Positions 41,595 through 50,339 of a DNA stretch of 64,000 nt are shown in pieces; position 1 is the first letter of the stretch, and every line of letters begins with the position of its first letter. This DNA comes from Protofrankia sp963555925 (GTDB taxonomy: Bacteria; Actinomycetota; Actinomycetes; Frankiales; Frankiaceae). The position numbers were made by a program, and so were the translations under genes. The DNA is taken from contig CAUVXJ010000031.1 in assembly GCA_963555925.1 (NCBI GenBank), forward strand, positions 87,214 through 151,213, given 5' to 3'. The notes under the pieces were generated by a model that did not search any database, was not told where the DNA came from, and saw only the letters and a program-made list of their open reading frames with translations.

Positions 41595-41657
41595 ACCGCC
41601 GCGCGATGCAGGCACCCCAGCCCCGTTCCTTGATCCACGCTCCTGTCGCCAGGCGCT
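41595..41657 (-). repeat. Partial, diverged copy C of the palindromic element
   Basis: About 63 bp resemble one half of copy B (gcaccccagccccgttcctt, then tgatccacgctcctgtcgcc), with several substitutions and no second half. The rest of the 41550-41890 interval shows no gene and probably holds the rplU promoter. Confidence 0.6.
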
Positions 41658-41891
41658 TGTACCCGAACGGGTATCGGCGGGTCCGCCACGACCCGATGGT
41701 CGCTCGATAGCCGACGACACGCCATGGTCCATCGGTGCCATGGCGGATGCGCCCCCCAGGCCCCGACCGATGTCGGGGACCGGCGGCGCCAGGTCGGCGT
41801 CCGCGCCTGTTAAGGTAATGCAATCAGGGCCGGACACGGCTGTGTTTTCGCCGTGTGGGAGATGCCCGTCCGACTTCAGCAGGGAGAACCG

Positions 41892-42209
41892 GTGTACGCG
41901 GTCGTGGCCAGCGGCGGCAAGCAGCACAAGGTCGCCGTCGGCGATGTCGTCGATGTCGAGCTCGTCAAGGGCGAGCCGGGCGCGGCCGTCAACCTGCCGG
42001 CGCTACTGCTTGTCGACGGCGACGTGGTGACCCACGACAAGGACGCGCTCGCGTCCGTCGAGGTGACCGCGGAGGTCGTCGAAATCGTCAAGGGTCCTAA
42101 GATCAGGATTCACAAGTTCAAGAGCAAGACCGGCTATCACAAGCGGCAGGGCCACCGTCAGAAGTTCACCCGCCTGCGCGTGACCGGTATCGAGACCGGG
42201 AAGGCCTGA
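41892..42209 (+). CDS. rplU: 50S ribosomal protein L21
   Basis: 105 residues from a GTG behind AGGGAG, giving MYAVVASGGKQHKVAVGD, the standard L21 start. The C-terminal KSKTGYHKRQGHRQKFTRLRV segment is typical. Cotranscribed with rpmA, 5 bp downstream. Confidence 0.95.
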   Translation: MYAVVASGGKQHKVAVGDVVDVELVKGEPGAAVNLPALLLVDGDVVTHDKDALASVEVTAEVVEIVKGPKIRIHKFKSKTGYHKRQGHRQKFTRLRVTGIETGKA

Positions 42210-42214
42210 ACGAC

Positions 42215-42484
42215 ATGGCACACAAGAAGGGCGCGAGCTCCTCGCGCAACGGTCGTGACTCCAACGCCCAGCGGCTCGGTGTCAAGCGTTTCGGCGGTCA
42301 GTATGTCAAGGCAGGCGAGATCATTGTTCGCCAGCGGGGCACGCACTTCCACCCCGGCTCGCAAGTGGGTCGGGGCAAGGACGACACACTGTTCGCGTTG
42401 GTCGCCGGGCATGTCCAGTTCGGTACCCGCCGGGGTCGCCGGGTCATCAACATCATTTCTGTTGAGGAGCTGGTGGCCGCCTGA
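42215..42484 (+). CDS. rpmA: 50S ribosomal protein L27
   Basis: 89 residues. MAHKKGASSSRNGRDSNAQR and GGQYVKAGEIIVRQRGTHFHPG are canonical. L27 reaches the peptidyl transferase centre with its N-terminus. It lies between rplU and obgE in the usual order; the 119-bp gap before obgE holds a degenerate copy of the 59-60 bp repeat core (cttttcgcgcgtccggagg). Confidence 0.95.
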   Translation: MAHKKGASSSRNGRDSNAQRLGVKRFGGQYVKAGEIIVRQRGTHFHPGSQVGRGKDDTLFALVAGHVQFGTRRGRRVINIISVEELVAA

Positions 42485-42603
42485 CGTCGGCGGCCATTCG
42501 ATCAGGTGGGCCGACGCCCGCGTGAGATGAGGCTTTTCGCGCGTCCGGAGGTTCCACGCCAGGCACGCGGCGAGTGACGTAACGACGATGGAGAAAGGCA
42601 GCG

Positions 42604-44160
42604 GTGCCCACCTTCATCGACCGGGTCATCCTCCATGTCATCGCGGGGGATGGCGGGAACGGCTGCGCCTCGGTTCATCGGGAGAAGTTCAAACCGCTCG
42701 GTGGCCCGGATGGCGGCAACGGCGGTCGTGGCGGGGATGTCATCCTCCGGGTCGACCCGAGCGTGACGACCCTGCTCGACTTCCACTTCCATCCCCATCA
42801 GCGGGCCTCCAGCGGCCGTCCGGGCCAGGGCTCGAACCGGCACGGCGCCGACGGTGTCGATCTCGTGTTGTCGGTACCGGACGGCACGGTCGTTCTGCGG
42901 CCGGACGGCGAGCAGATCGCGGACCTGGTCGGTCTCGGGAGTGATCTGGTCCTCGCCGGTGGCGGTCGCGGTGGTCGCGGTAACGCGGCGCTGGCCTCCG
43001 CCCGGCGCAAGGCCCCGGGGTTCGCGGAGCTCGGCGAGCCGGGGGCGCAGCTTGACGCCGTCCTGGAACTCAAGACCGTCGCGGACGTGGCGCTGGTGGG
43101 TTTTCCCAGCGCGGGTAAGTCCTCGCTGGTCTCGGTGCTCAGTGCGGCCAAGCCCAAGATCGCGGACTACCCTTTCACCACCCTGGTGCCGAACCTCGGC
43201 GTGGCGCTGGCCGGTGACCTTCCCCCGTACACGGTGGCCGACGTCCCAGGTCTGATCCCCGGGGCCAGCTCCGGCCGCGGCCTGGGGCTTGAGTTCCTGC
43301 GCCATATCGAACGCTGCTCGCTCATCGTGCATGTGCTGGACTGCGCCACGCTCGAACCCGGCCGTGATCCCGTCAGCGACCTCGACGTCATCGAGGCCGA
43401 GCTGGCTGCCTACTCCGCGGATCTGTCGGACCGGCCGCGGGTGGTTGTCCTGAACAAGATCGATGTTCCGGACGGGCGTGACCTGGCGGAACTGGTCATG
43501 CCCGAGATCGCCGCTCGCGGGTTGGGTGTGTTCGCGGTGAGCAGTGCCACCCGTGAAGGCGTCCGCGCGCTCTCGCTCGCCCTAGCCGAACAGGTTGGCG
43601 AACACCGGGCAGCCAGGCCGACCCAGGCCTCCCCACGGGTCGTTCTGCGTCCCCGTGCGGTCGATGAGGCCGACTTCACCGTCCGCGCGCACGAGGATGG
43701 ATTCGTCGTGACCGGTGTCAAGCCGCTGCGATGGGTGCGTCAGACCGACTTCGGTAACGATGAGGCGATCGGTTTCCTCGCCGACCGGCTGGCTCGTCTC
43801 GGGCTGGAGGCCGAGCTTGCCCGGATGGGGGCCGAGCCCGGGGTTGCGGTTACCATCGGTGACGTCACCTTTGACTGGGAACCGCACCTGAGCGGGCGTG
43901 GTGGGCGCGGCGCCCGTCGCAATGCCCTGGCTGCCGATGCCCTGGCTGCCGAGTCCGTCGCAGGTGGATCCGTTGCAGGTGGATCCGTTGCCGGCGGTTT
44001 GCGAGACGGCGAGGCGGTCTCGGTCGGCTCCACCCTCGGCCCTCGTGGCAGTGATGACAGGCTCACCGCCACCACCCGATTGACCAGAGCCCAGCGGTTC
44101 GCCCGCCGGGCGGCTGATCGCGACGCCGGAGGCGGGTGGGATGACGACGTCGACTCGTGA
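42604..44160 (+). CDS. obgE: Obg/CgtA GTPase
   Basis: 518 residues. The glycine-rich Obg fold (about 1-160) has FKPLGGPDGGNGGRGGDV and GGGRGGRGNAALASARRKAP; the G domain has GFPSAGKSS (G1), YPFTTLVPN (G2), DVPG (G3) and NKID (G4); a C-terminal OCT domain follows (VTGVKPLRWVRQTDFGND). It acts in 50S assembly and stress signalling. The last ~90 residues are a low-complexity tail with in-frame 15-bp repeats. GTG start after GGAGAAAGG. Confidence 0.94.
   Translation: MPTFIDRVILHVIAGDGGNGCASVHREKFKPLGGPDGGNGGRGGDVILRVDPSVTTLLDFHFHPHQRASSGRPGQGSNRHGADGVDLVLSVPDGTVVLRPDGEQIADLVGLGSDLVLAGGGRGGRGNAALASARRKAPGFAELGEPGAQLDAVLELKTVADVALVGFPSAGKSSLVSVLSAAKPKIADYPFTTLVPNLGVALAGDLPPYTVADVPGLIPGASSGRGLGLEFLRHIERCSLIVHVLDCATLEPGRDPVSDLDVIEAELAAYSADLSDRPRVVVLNKIDVPDGRDLAELVMPEIAARGLGVFAVSSATREGVRALSLALAEQVGEHRAARPTQASPRVVLRPRAVDEADFTVRAHEDGFVVTGVKPLRWVRQTDFGNDEAIGFLADRLARLGLEAELARMGAEPGVAVTIGDVTFDWEPHLSGRGGRGARRNALAADALAAESVAGGSVAGGSVAGGLRDGEAVSVGSTLGPRGSDDRLTATTRLTRAQRFARRAADRDAGGGWDDDVDS
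43924..43998 (+). repeat. In-frame 15-bp tandem repeats in obgE
   Basis: Two different 15-bp units lie back to back: gccctggctgccgat twice (ALAAD/ALAAE), then tccgttgcaggtgga about three times (SVAGG). Both keep the reading frame. Confidence 0.88.
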
Positions 44161-44172
44161 CAGGGTCGACTC

Positions 44173-45303
44173 GTGACCATTCGTGACTTTGTGACCGGGG
44201 CTGACCGGGTCGTGGTCAAGGTGGGATCGTCGTCGTTGACGACCGCGAGCGGCGGCATCGATGGTGACCGCCTCGACGCCCTGGTACGGGCGCTCGTGCC
44301 GCGTGCCGGCCGGTTGGTACTGGTTTCGTCGGGTGCCATCGCCGCGGGCCTCGCGCCGCTGGGGCTGACCCGGCGTCCCCGGGATCTCGCGACTCTGCAG
44401 GCGGCGGCGAGCGTCGGTCAGAGCATTCTGGTGCATCGTTACGCCACCGAGTTCGGGACGGCCGGGCACCGGGTCGGCCAGGTACTGCTCACCGCTACCG
44501 ATGTGATCCGCCGCACCCACTACCGCAACGCCCGGACCACCCTGGACCGGCTGCTGGAACTCGGTGTCGTTCCCATCGTCAACGAGAACGACGCCGTTGC
44601 CACGCAGGAGATTCGCCTCGGTGACAACGACCGCCTCGCGGCCATCGTCGCGCATCTCGTCTCCGCGGATCTCCTGGTCCTGCTGTCCGACGTGGACGGT
44701 GTCTATGACGCCAATCCGCGCCGCGGCCCGGCCACCATAGTCCGTGAGGTTCGGACCGAGGCGGATCTCGACGGGGTCGGCACCCGGGGCACCGGGAGCG
44801 CCGGAGTTGGGGTCGGGGGTATGGCAACGAAGATCGAAGCCGCTCGGATGGCCGCATCAGGCGGGGTCGCGACCATTATCACGTCGGCGGAGAACGCGGC
44901 CGACGCCCTTGCCGGCGCTGCGGTGGGCACGGTTTTCCATCCGACCGGACCGCGCCGGGCGTCCCGCCTGCTGTGGCTGGAGCACGCGACAATTCCGCAG
45001 GGCCGGCTCTTCCTTGACGCCGGCGCGGTGGCCGCGGTGGTCGACCGCCGGGTCTCGCTGTTACCCGCCGGAGTCACGAAGGTCGACGGTGACTTCTCCG
45101 CCGGCGACCCGGTGGACCTGGTCAGCCCGGCGGGCCTACCGGTCGCCCGGGGCCTGGTCGCCTACGATGCGGCGGAGCTGCCGGGCATGCTGGGTCGTTC
45201 GACGTCCGACCTTGCAGCCGAGTTCGGCTCATCCTATGAGCGTGAGATCGTCCACCGCGACGACCTCGTTCTCCTCCAGCGTCACCATCATCGGCCTAGT
45301 TGA
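44173..45303 (+). CDS. proB: Glutamate 5-kinase
   Basis: 376 residues, first step of proline synthesis. Motifs: VVKVGSSSLT, VSSGAIAAGL, QAAASVGQ, PIVNENDAVA, DNDRLAAIVA, LLSDVDGVYDANP and GVGVGGMATKIEAARMA. A C-terminal PUA domain (about 285-360, RLFLDAGAVAAVV, SLLPAGVTKVDGDFSAGD) is present. GTG start; the 13 bases around it are a duplicate of the obgE stop region (gtcgactcgtgac). proA is not next but about 5 kb away beyond sbcDC. Confidence 0.94.
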   Translation: MTIRDFVTGADRVVVKVGSSSLTTASGGIDGDRLDALVRALVPRAGRLVLVSSGAIAAGLAPLGLTRRPRDLATLQAAASVGQSILVHRYATEFGTAGHRVGQVLLTATDVIRRTHYRNARTTLDRLLELGVVPIVNENDAVATQEIRLGDNDRLAAIVAHLVSADLLVLLSDVDGVYDANPRRGPATIVREVRTEADLDGVGTRGTGSAGVGVGGMATKIEAARMAASGGVATIITSAENAADALAGAAVGTVFHPTGPRRASRLLWLEHATIPQGRLFLDAGAVAAVVDRRVSLLPAGVTKVDGDFSAGDPVDLVSPAGLPVARGLVAYDAAELPGMLGRSTSDLAAEFGSSYEREIVHRDDLVLLQRHHHRPS

Positions 45304-45360
45304 TTTTTCGAGGTTTGTTCGCCCGAACCGATGTAATTGATCGTACAAACCTCGAAAAAT
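45303..45360. repeat. AT-rich perfect inverted repeat between proB and sbcC
   Basis: Two 16-bp arms, atttttcgaggtttgt and its exact complement, are separated by 26 nt. The T-run is on the outer 5' side and the A-run on the 3' side, the reverse of a normal intrinsic terminator, on either strand. It may be a transcription block between convergent genes or a protein site. Confidence 0.8.
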
Positions 45361-45390
45361 TATCGCGCAGTGGCAACCGGGATCGGCCGG

Positions 45391-48300
45391 TCAGTGCAGG
45401 GTGGTCCGCACCTGGCTGCCCCGGGTGCCCTTGACGACGGTGATCTGGGTGGGGATGCGTTGCCGCAGGTCGGCGACATGGCTGACGACGCCGACGAGCC
45501 GGCCGCCGGAGCGCAGGTCGTCCAGGACGTTCATGACCTCCTCCAGACTGTCGGGGTCGAGGCTGCCGAAGCCCTCGTCGATGAACAGCGCATCCATGGC
45601 CTGGCCGCCGGACTCGGCGGTGACCACGTCGGCGAGTCCCAACGCCAGGGACAGTGCGGCCTGGAAGGTCTCCCCACCGGACAGGGTCGCGGTGTCACGC
45701 CGCCGGCCCGTCCAGGCGTCCTCGACGAGCAGCCCGAGCCCGGCCCGGCGGCGTCGGTCGCGGCGTTCACCGGCGTCGTGGACCAGGGTGAACCGGCCGC
45801 CGCTCATCGCCGACAGCCGTCCGCTCGCAGCGGTTGCGACCTCCTCGAGACGAGCTGCGAGCACAAAGCTCGACAGGGGCATGCCCTGGCGGTTCTCACC
45901 TCGCCCCACAGCCACATCGGCGAGGCCACGCACGTGTTCGGCGGCCTCCCGCAGCGGTGCCACGGCCGCGAACGCCGCGGCGAAGACCGCAACGAGATCG
46001 AACAGGCGCCTGGCCCGGTCGCCGGCACGCGCCGCTTCGGCGAGTGCCCCCTCATGGGCGTCCCGGGCGCCCAGCGCGGCGGCCACATGTTCGGCCACCG
46101 GTGCCGGCGCGTGCAGGTCAACGGCCAGCTGGGGGCTGGCCAGCCGGGACCGCACCCCAACCAGGTCGTCCCGGTGGGTGTCCAACCGCGTCCGGGTCTC
46201 GGCGAGCCAGTGCTCCTCCCGGCAGGCAGCCCGGGCGGTCGCCGCATCCGGGAAGCCCGCGGCGCGGGCGTCGCCGTCGGCCGCGGCCACCGCCCGACGG
46301 TGTTCCTCCTGCGCCAACGCCGTCGCGGCGGCGGCCGCGTGGCATTCGGCGTACGCGTCCGCGAACTGTGCGACATCGCGCTGACGGGCTGCCAGTTGGT
46401 CGGCGTCCCGAAGCTCAGGTGGGATGCCCGAACGCTGCCGTGCGGCTCGCGCCCGGTATTCCTCAGCATGGGTCGCGGCGAGTTGCCGGGCCGATGAATG
46501 GCCGGCGGACTCGGCGGATGCTCGGGTCTCCTCCTCGCGGAGCAGGGCCAGCGCTGCCTCGGCGGGCGGTACATCGTCGGCAGCGGCGGCGAGTGCCTCG
46601 GCATGGTCGGCGAGCGTTGCCGCGGTTCGCTCGAACTCCTCGGCGGGACGTTCGGGAGCCTCCGGCAGAGCCGGTCGCCATGAGCCGCCGTCAGCGCCAC
46701 TGCGGTGAATGTCCTGGCCACCGGTGACATCGCCGCCACCGGTGCTGCCGCCGCTGCCGCGGTCTTCGCTGTGCGACGCCGAGTCGATGATTCCGACCAC
46801 GGTGACCGTCGCGAACGACTCGACCGTACGGGACGATTCGCCGTCCCTGCGTGCCGAGATCCTTTCCGCCGTGCCCCGGGCGGGNNNNNNNNNNNNNNNN
46901 NNNNNNNNNNNNNNNNNNNNNNNNNNNNNNNNNNNNNNNNNNNNNNNNNNNNNNNNNNNNNNNNNNNNNNNNNNNNNNNNNNNNNNNNNNNNNNNNNNNN
47001 NNNNNNNNNNNNNNNNNNNNNNNNNNNNNNNNNNNNNNNNNNNNNNNNNNNNNNNNNNNNNNNNNNNNNNNNNNNNNNNNNNNNNNNNNNNNNNNNNNNN
47101 NNNNNNNNNNNNNNNNNNNNNNNNNNNNNNNNNNNNNNNNNNNNNNNNNNNNNNNNNNNNNNNNNNNNNNNNNNNNNNNNNNNNNNNNNNNNNNNNNNNN
47201 NNNNNNNNNNNNNNNNNNNNNNNNNNNNNNNNNNNNNNNNNNNNNNNNNNNNNNNNNNNNNNNNNNNNNNNNNNNNNNNNNNNNNNNNNNNNNNNNNNNN
47301 NNNNNNNNNNNNNNNNNNNNNNNNNNNNNNNNNNNNNNNNNNNNNNNNNNNCGGCGGCCAGTTCGTCGTCCTTGTTGACATGGTCCGCCCGGACCTCGGC
47401 TGGGTCGGGATGCGCGAACGACCCGCAGACCGGGCAGGGGGAGTCGTCGACGAGAGCGGCGGCCAGCTCAGCGGTGATCGCGTCGAACCGCTGCCGGCGG
47501 ATGTCGCCGGCCCGGGTGTGGGCGTCGCGGGCGGCTCGCTCCGCCTCGTGGGCACGGGCCGTGGCGTCGTGGCGTTGTCGCACGGTTACGGCCAGTTCTG
47601 CAGCCACCCGGGCCTGTTCCCGCACTCCGGGCAGTGCCGCCGCGCCGGCACGGGCCCGGTCCAGTCTTGCCTCAAGGACCTGGCGCTGCGCTGGCAGGTC
47701 GGTCCGCAGGTACTCGGTGAGCCTGGCGAGCGCTGCCGCATGGGTCCCGGCGTCGGCGTCGGCAGCCTGTGCGCCGGCGTCGTCGGCGTCCGCTCCGGCC
47801 AGGACGTGGGCGAGCTGCTCCAGCCGTCCGACGTCGGTGTGGGTGAGGCGGGACAGCCGCGCCAGCTCGTCGACAGAGGCGTCGTGGCGGGCACCGAGCA
47901 GCCGTAGCCGGTTGCGTCCAGCCTCCTGGACACGACGCGCCTGTTCGAGGTCGTCCGCGCGTTCCGACACGTGGTCAAGGGCACGGCGTACCGGGCTGGC
48001 GCGCTGCGCCGCGTCGAATTCCGCGGCCGTCGTCGCCACCACGGTGAGCTCCGCTTCAAGTGTTTCAAGCCGCGCGATCAGGTCGCGCCGTTCGGACTGG
48101 CGCTCGGCGAGATGGCGAGCCTGCTCAAGGGCGTCCTCGGCGCGCCCACGGGCTTCCGCCGCAACGGCGGCCCGATCGCCCGCCGCCGTTGCGGCGGCGG
48201 CTGCGTCGGTGGCGAGCCGGGCGACCCATTGCGGGTCGGACTCGGGGTCGGCGGGTTCCGCCGTCTCCGCGGCTTGCGCTGCGCGTGCCACCACCCGGGC

Positions 48301-48927
48301 AAGCTCCCCCCGCGCGCTGGCCACCCTCTCATCCGCGATCTTGGCATGGTCGACGAGCCACTGCTCGGCGTGCTCGAACCGGTTGACTCCGAACAATCGC
48401 TTGAGCAACCGTTCCCGGGCATCATGGTCGGCCTGCAGGAAATCGGCGAAGCGACCCTGTGGCAACATGATCACCTGGAAGAACTGTTCGGCGGTCATAC
48501 CCAGTAGTCGGCCGATCTCCAGACCCACGTCATCGTTGCGCTGGGCCACGACCTCCCAGCCGGGCTCGGTCCATCGTTCGAGCCGCGCGGTCGGGTTCAC
48601 CCGCACGCTGCCGCCGCCGCGTTTGGGTCGTTCCCAGGATGCCGTGCGGGCGATCCGGTACCGCCGACCGGACAGGCTGAACTCCAGCCGGACCCACGGT
48701 TCGGTTCTGGCGTCGGCATGGTGTGACCGCAGGTCCCGCGCGCGGGAGCGCAGGCCCGGGACGGTGCCGTACAGGGCGAACCCGAGCGCGTCGAGCAGGG
48801 TGGTCTTCCCCCCGCCGGTCTCGCCGCACAACAGCACCAGCCCGCCTGCGCGGAGCCGGTCGAAGTCAAGTTCGACACCATCGGGGAACGCCCCGAAGGC
48901 GGTGAGCTCCAGTCGGTGGGGACGCAT
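45391..48927 (-). CDS. sbcC: SbcC, SMC-like nuclease subunit (interrupted by gap)
   Basis: 1178 residues as drawn, including 156 unknown ones. N-terminal ATPase half: MRPHRLELTAFGAFPDGVEL, Walker A GETGGGKTT; long coiled coil; zinc-hook CPVCG at about residue 500, just before the gap; C-terminal half with the LSGGETFQAALSLALGLADVV signature and DALFIDEGFGSLD Walker B. It forms the SbcCD (Mre11-Rad50-type) complex that opens hairpins and DNA ends. Both sides of the gap are in the same frame. The segment just after the gap is not coiled-coil-like. The start overlaps the sbcD stop by 1 nt. Confidence 0.9.
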   Translation of the reverse strand: MRPHRLELTAFGAFPDGVELDFDRLRAGGLVLLCGETGGGKTTLLDALGFALYGTVPGLRSRARDLRSHHADARTEPWVRLEFSLSGRRYRIARTASWERPKRGGGSVRVNPTARLERWTEPGWEVVAQRNDDVGLEIGRLLGMTAEQFFQVIMLPQGRFADFLQADHDARERLLKRLFGVNRFEHAEQWLVDHAKIADERVASARGELARVVARAAQAAETAEPADPESDPQWVARLATDAAAAATAAGDRAAVAAEARGRAEDALEQARHLAERQSERRDLIARLETLEAELTVVATTAAEFDAAQRASPVRRALDHVSERADDLEQARRVQEAGRNRLRLLGARHDASVDELARLSRLTHTDVGRLEQLAHVLAGADADDAGAQAADADAGTHAAALARLTEYLRTDLPAQRQVLEARLDRARAGAAALPGVREQARVAAELAVTVRQRHDATARAHEAERAARDAHTRAGDIRRQRFDAITAELAAALVDDSPCPVCGSFAHPDPAEVRADHVNKDDELAAXXXXXXXXXXXXXXXXXXXXXXXXXXXXXXXXXXXXXXXXXXXXXXXXXXXXXXXXXXXXXXXXXXXXXXXXXXXXXXXXXXXXXXXXXXXXXXXXXXXXXXXXXXXXXXXXXXXXXXXXXXXXXXXXXXXXXXXXXXXXXXXXXXXXXXXXXXXXPARGTAERISARRDGESSRTVESFATVTVVGIIDSASHSEDRGSGGSTGGGDVTGGQDIHRSGADGGSWRPALPEAPERPAEEFERTAATLADHAEALAAAADDVPPAEAALALLREEETRASAESAGHSSARQLAATHAEEYRARAARQRSGIPPELRDADQLAARQRDVAQFADAYAECHAAAAATALAQEEHRRAVAAADGDARAAGFPDAATARAACREEHWLAETRTRLDTHRDDLVGVRSRLASPQLAVDLHAPAPVAEHVAAALGARDAHEGALAEAARAGDRARRLFDLVAVFAAAFAAVAPLREAAEHVRGLADVAVGRGENRQGMPLSSFVLAARLEEVATAASGRLSAMSGGRFTLVHDAGERRDRRRRAGLGLLVEDAWTGRRRDTATLSGGETFQAALSLALGLADVVTAESGGQAMDALFIDEGFGSLDPDSLEEVMNVLDDLRSGGRLVGVVSHVADLRQRIPTQITVVKGTRGSQVRTTLH
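46885..47351. other. Assembly gap (467 N) inside sbcC
   Basis: The gap removes part of the second coiled-coil arm after the zinc hook. The length is compatible with an intact frame. Confidence 0.95.
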
Positions 48928-50162
48928 CAGGCGGCATCCTCGGACAGTCGGGCTTCGTCCAGCGCGGCCCGCAGCAACGACCGTTCGCGCTCGCTCGGTT
49001 CGGCCCGCACGTGTGTGACGAACGCCTCGGCGATGGCCAGGTCGGTGCGCCCTGCGATCCGTTGCCGGTAATCGAGGCCGTCGGCGAGCGGGCCGACGGC
49101 CGGTTCATGGCTCAGGGTGAGCGCGAAGGCGAACCGGCGCTGCAGCGTCGTCATCGCGTCCATCGGGCGGACCGGGTCGGTGAGCACGACCGAGACGAAG
49201 TCACCCGTGTGTGCGTCGTGGACGGCCGAGGTCATGAGATCCGCCAGCTGACCCCGGAGCCGGGTGAGCCTGCGGTAGACCGGTACCGGGATCTCCTCGA
49301 CCCCGGCCAGGCCGGTCTCGTCCAGTTCGACCAGCAGGGACGACTTGGCGTCGGGTGCTTCCGAGAACGAGTAGGCCAGCGGCGAGCCGCTGTAGCGCAG
49401 GCCGTCACGCAGTGTCTGCGGTCGGTGGAGATGACCGAGTGCGGTGTAGGTGATCCCGGTGAACAGTTCCGCAGGGACGGCCGCCATGCCGCCGACAGTG
49501 ATGTCGCGCTCACTCTCGCTGCCCTCGCCGCCGTTCACCCAGGCATGGGCGCAGACGATGCTGCGCCCCCCGTAGCGGGCCCGTGCGGCGTGCACGGCAC
49601 GCATCGCCCGTCGCATGGTCGCCGCGTGGGTCGGCATCGTCCCGGCCTGCGTCGTCCTGGCCTGCGTCGTCCTGGCCTGCGTCGTCCCGGCCGGCATCGT
49701 CGTGGCCGGCATCGCATCCGCGGGCGCGACATCGACCTGCGCCAGGGTCGTGACGACCGCAGCCGGTTCAAGGTAGGGAAGGGCATAGACGTGGACCGGG
49801 CCGTGGGAGTCCTCGACGATGACGGGGTCGGCGATGCCAGCCACCTCCGTGCGGATACGGACCCGGGGATCGAGCAGCCCCGCCTTGTCACCAAGGCGTG
49901 CGGGGGCGTCATGATTACCGCTGATCACCACAACCTGCGCGCCGGCGTCGCGTATCCGCGAGAGCGCCTCGTCGAACAGCCGCATGGCGGCGACCGGTGG
50001 GATGGCCCGGTCGTGCACGTCTCCGCTGACGACGACGAGATCGACCTGCTCGGCCCGGACGACCTCGACGAGGTGGTCGACGAACGCGGCCTGGGCCGCT
50101 GACAGGTCGAACCGGTGCAGGAACCGGCCGAGATGCCAGTCGGATGTGTGCAGCACGAGCAT
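48927..50162 (-). CDS. sbcD: SbcD exonuclease subunit
   Basis: 411 residues, Mre11-type manganese nuclease. Phosphoesterase motifs: MLVLHTSDWHLGRFLH, VVVSGDVHDRAIPP, VISGNHDAPARLG, CAHAWVNG and TALGHLHRPQ. The C-terminal capping domain runs from about 290. A low-complexity TQARTTQART insert from 15-bp repeats lies near residue 160, between conserved blocks. The stop and the sbcC start share one base (TGATG), so the pair is one operon. It is oriented opposite to the flanking pro genes. Confidence 0.92.
   Translation of the reverse strand: MLVLHTSDWHLGRFLHRFDLSAAQAAFVDHLVEVVRAEQVDLVVVSGDVHDRAIPPVAAMRLFDEALSRIRDAGAQVVVISGNHDAPARLGDKAGLLDPRVRIRTEVAGIADPVIVEDSHGPVHVYALPYLEPAAVVTTLAQVDVAPADAMPATTMPAGTTQARTTQARTTQAGTMPTHAATMRRAMRAVHAARARYGGRSIVCAHAWVNGGEGSESERDITVGGMAAVPAELFTGITYTALGHLHRPQTLRDGLRYSGSPLAYSFSEAPDAKSSLLVELDETGLAGVEEIPVPVYRRLTRLRGQLADLMTSAVHDAHTGDFVSVVLTDPVRPMDAMTTLQRRFAFALTLSHEPAVGPLADGLDYRQRIAGRTDLAIAEAFVTHVRAEPSERERSLLRAALDEARLSEDAA
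49636..49710 (-). repeat. In-frame 15-bp tandem repeat in sbcD
   Basis: Five units of the type gtcgtcctggcctgc (plus strand), translated on the minus strand as TQAR/TMPA-like repeats. It lengthens a surface loop without breaking the frame. Confidence 0.88.
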
Positions 50163-50339
50163 GCCATGCACGGTAGGGCGAGCCTCCGACAGTTCCACAC
50201 GCGGGTCCCGGGTGGATGGGTGGCGACCCCCCTCGAGCCCGGGGTCCGGACTGCCGCGCCGAAGGCGTTGCACTCCGAAGGGCCGGTAACCTCGAAGCGG
50301 CGTGCCGCGTGCCGGCCGCCGGGTCGGGAGGAACTGGTC

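Noticed and set aside
44157..44186. Minicistron at the obgE-proB junction like those before mrdA
   Set aside because: A GTG overlaps the obgE stop, but its frame runs past the proB start instead of ending on it, so there is no overlap relay.
45311..45331. SOS (LexA) box in GTTCGCCCGAAC near the proB palindrome
   Set aside because: The half-sites are in the opposite order to the actinobacterial LexA motif TCGAAC-N4-GTTCGA, and it lies downstream of both genes.
46709..49018. 769-codon rightward Ser/Ala/Arg-rich frame through the gap
   Set aside because: Shadow of sbcC; low complexity and broken by Ns.
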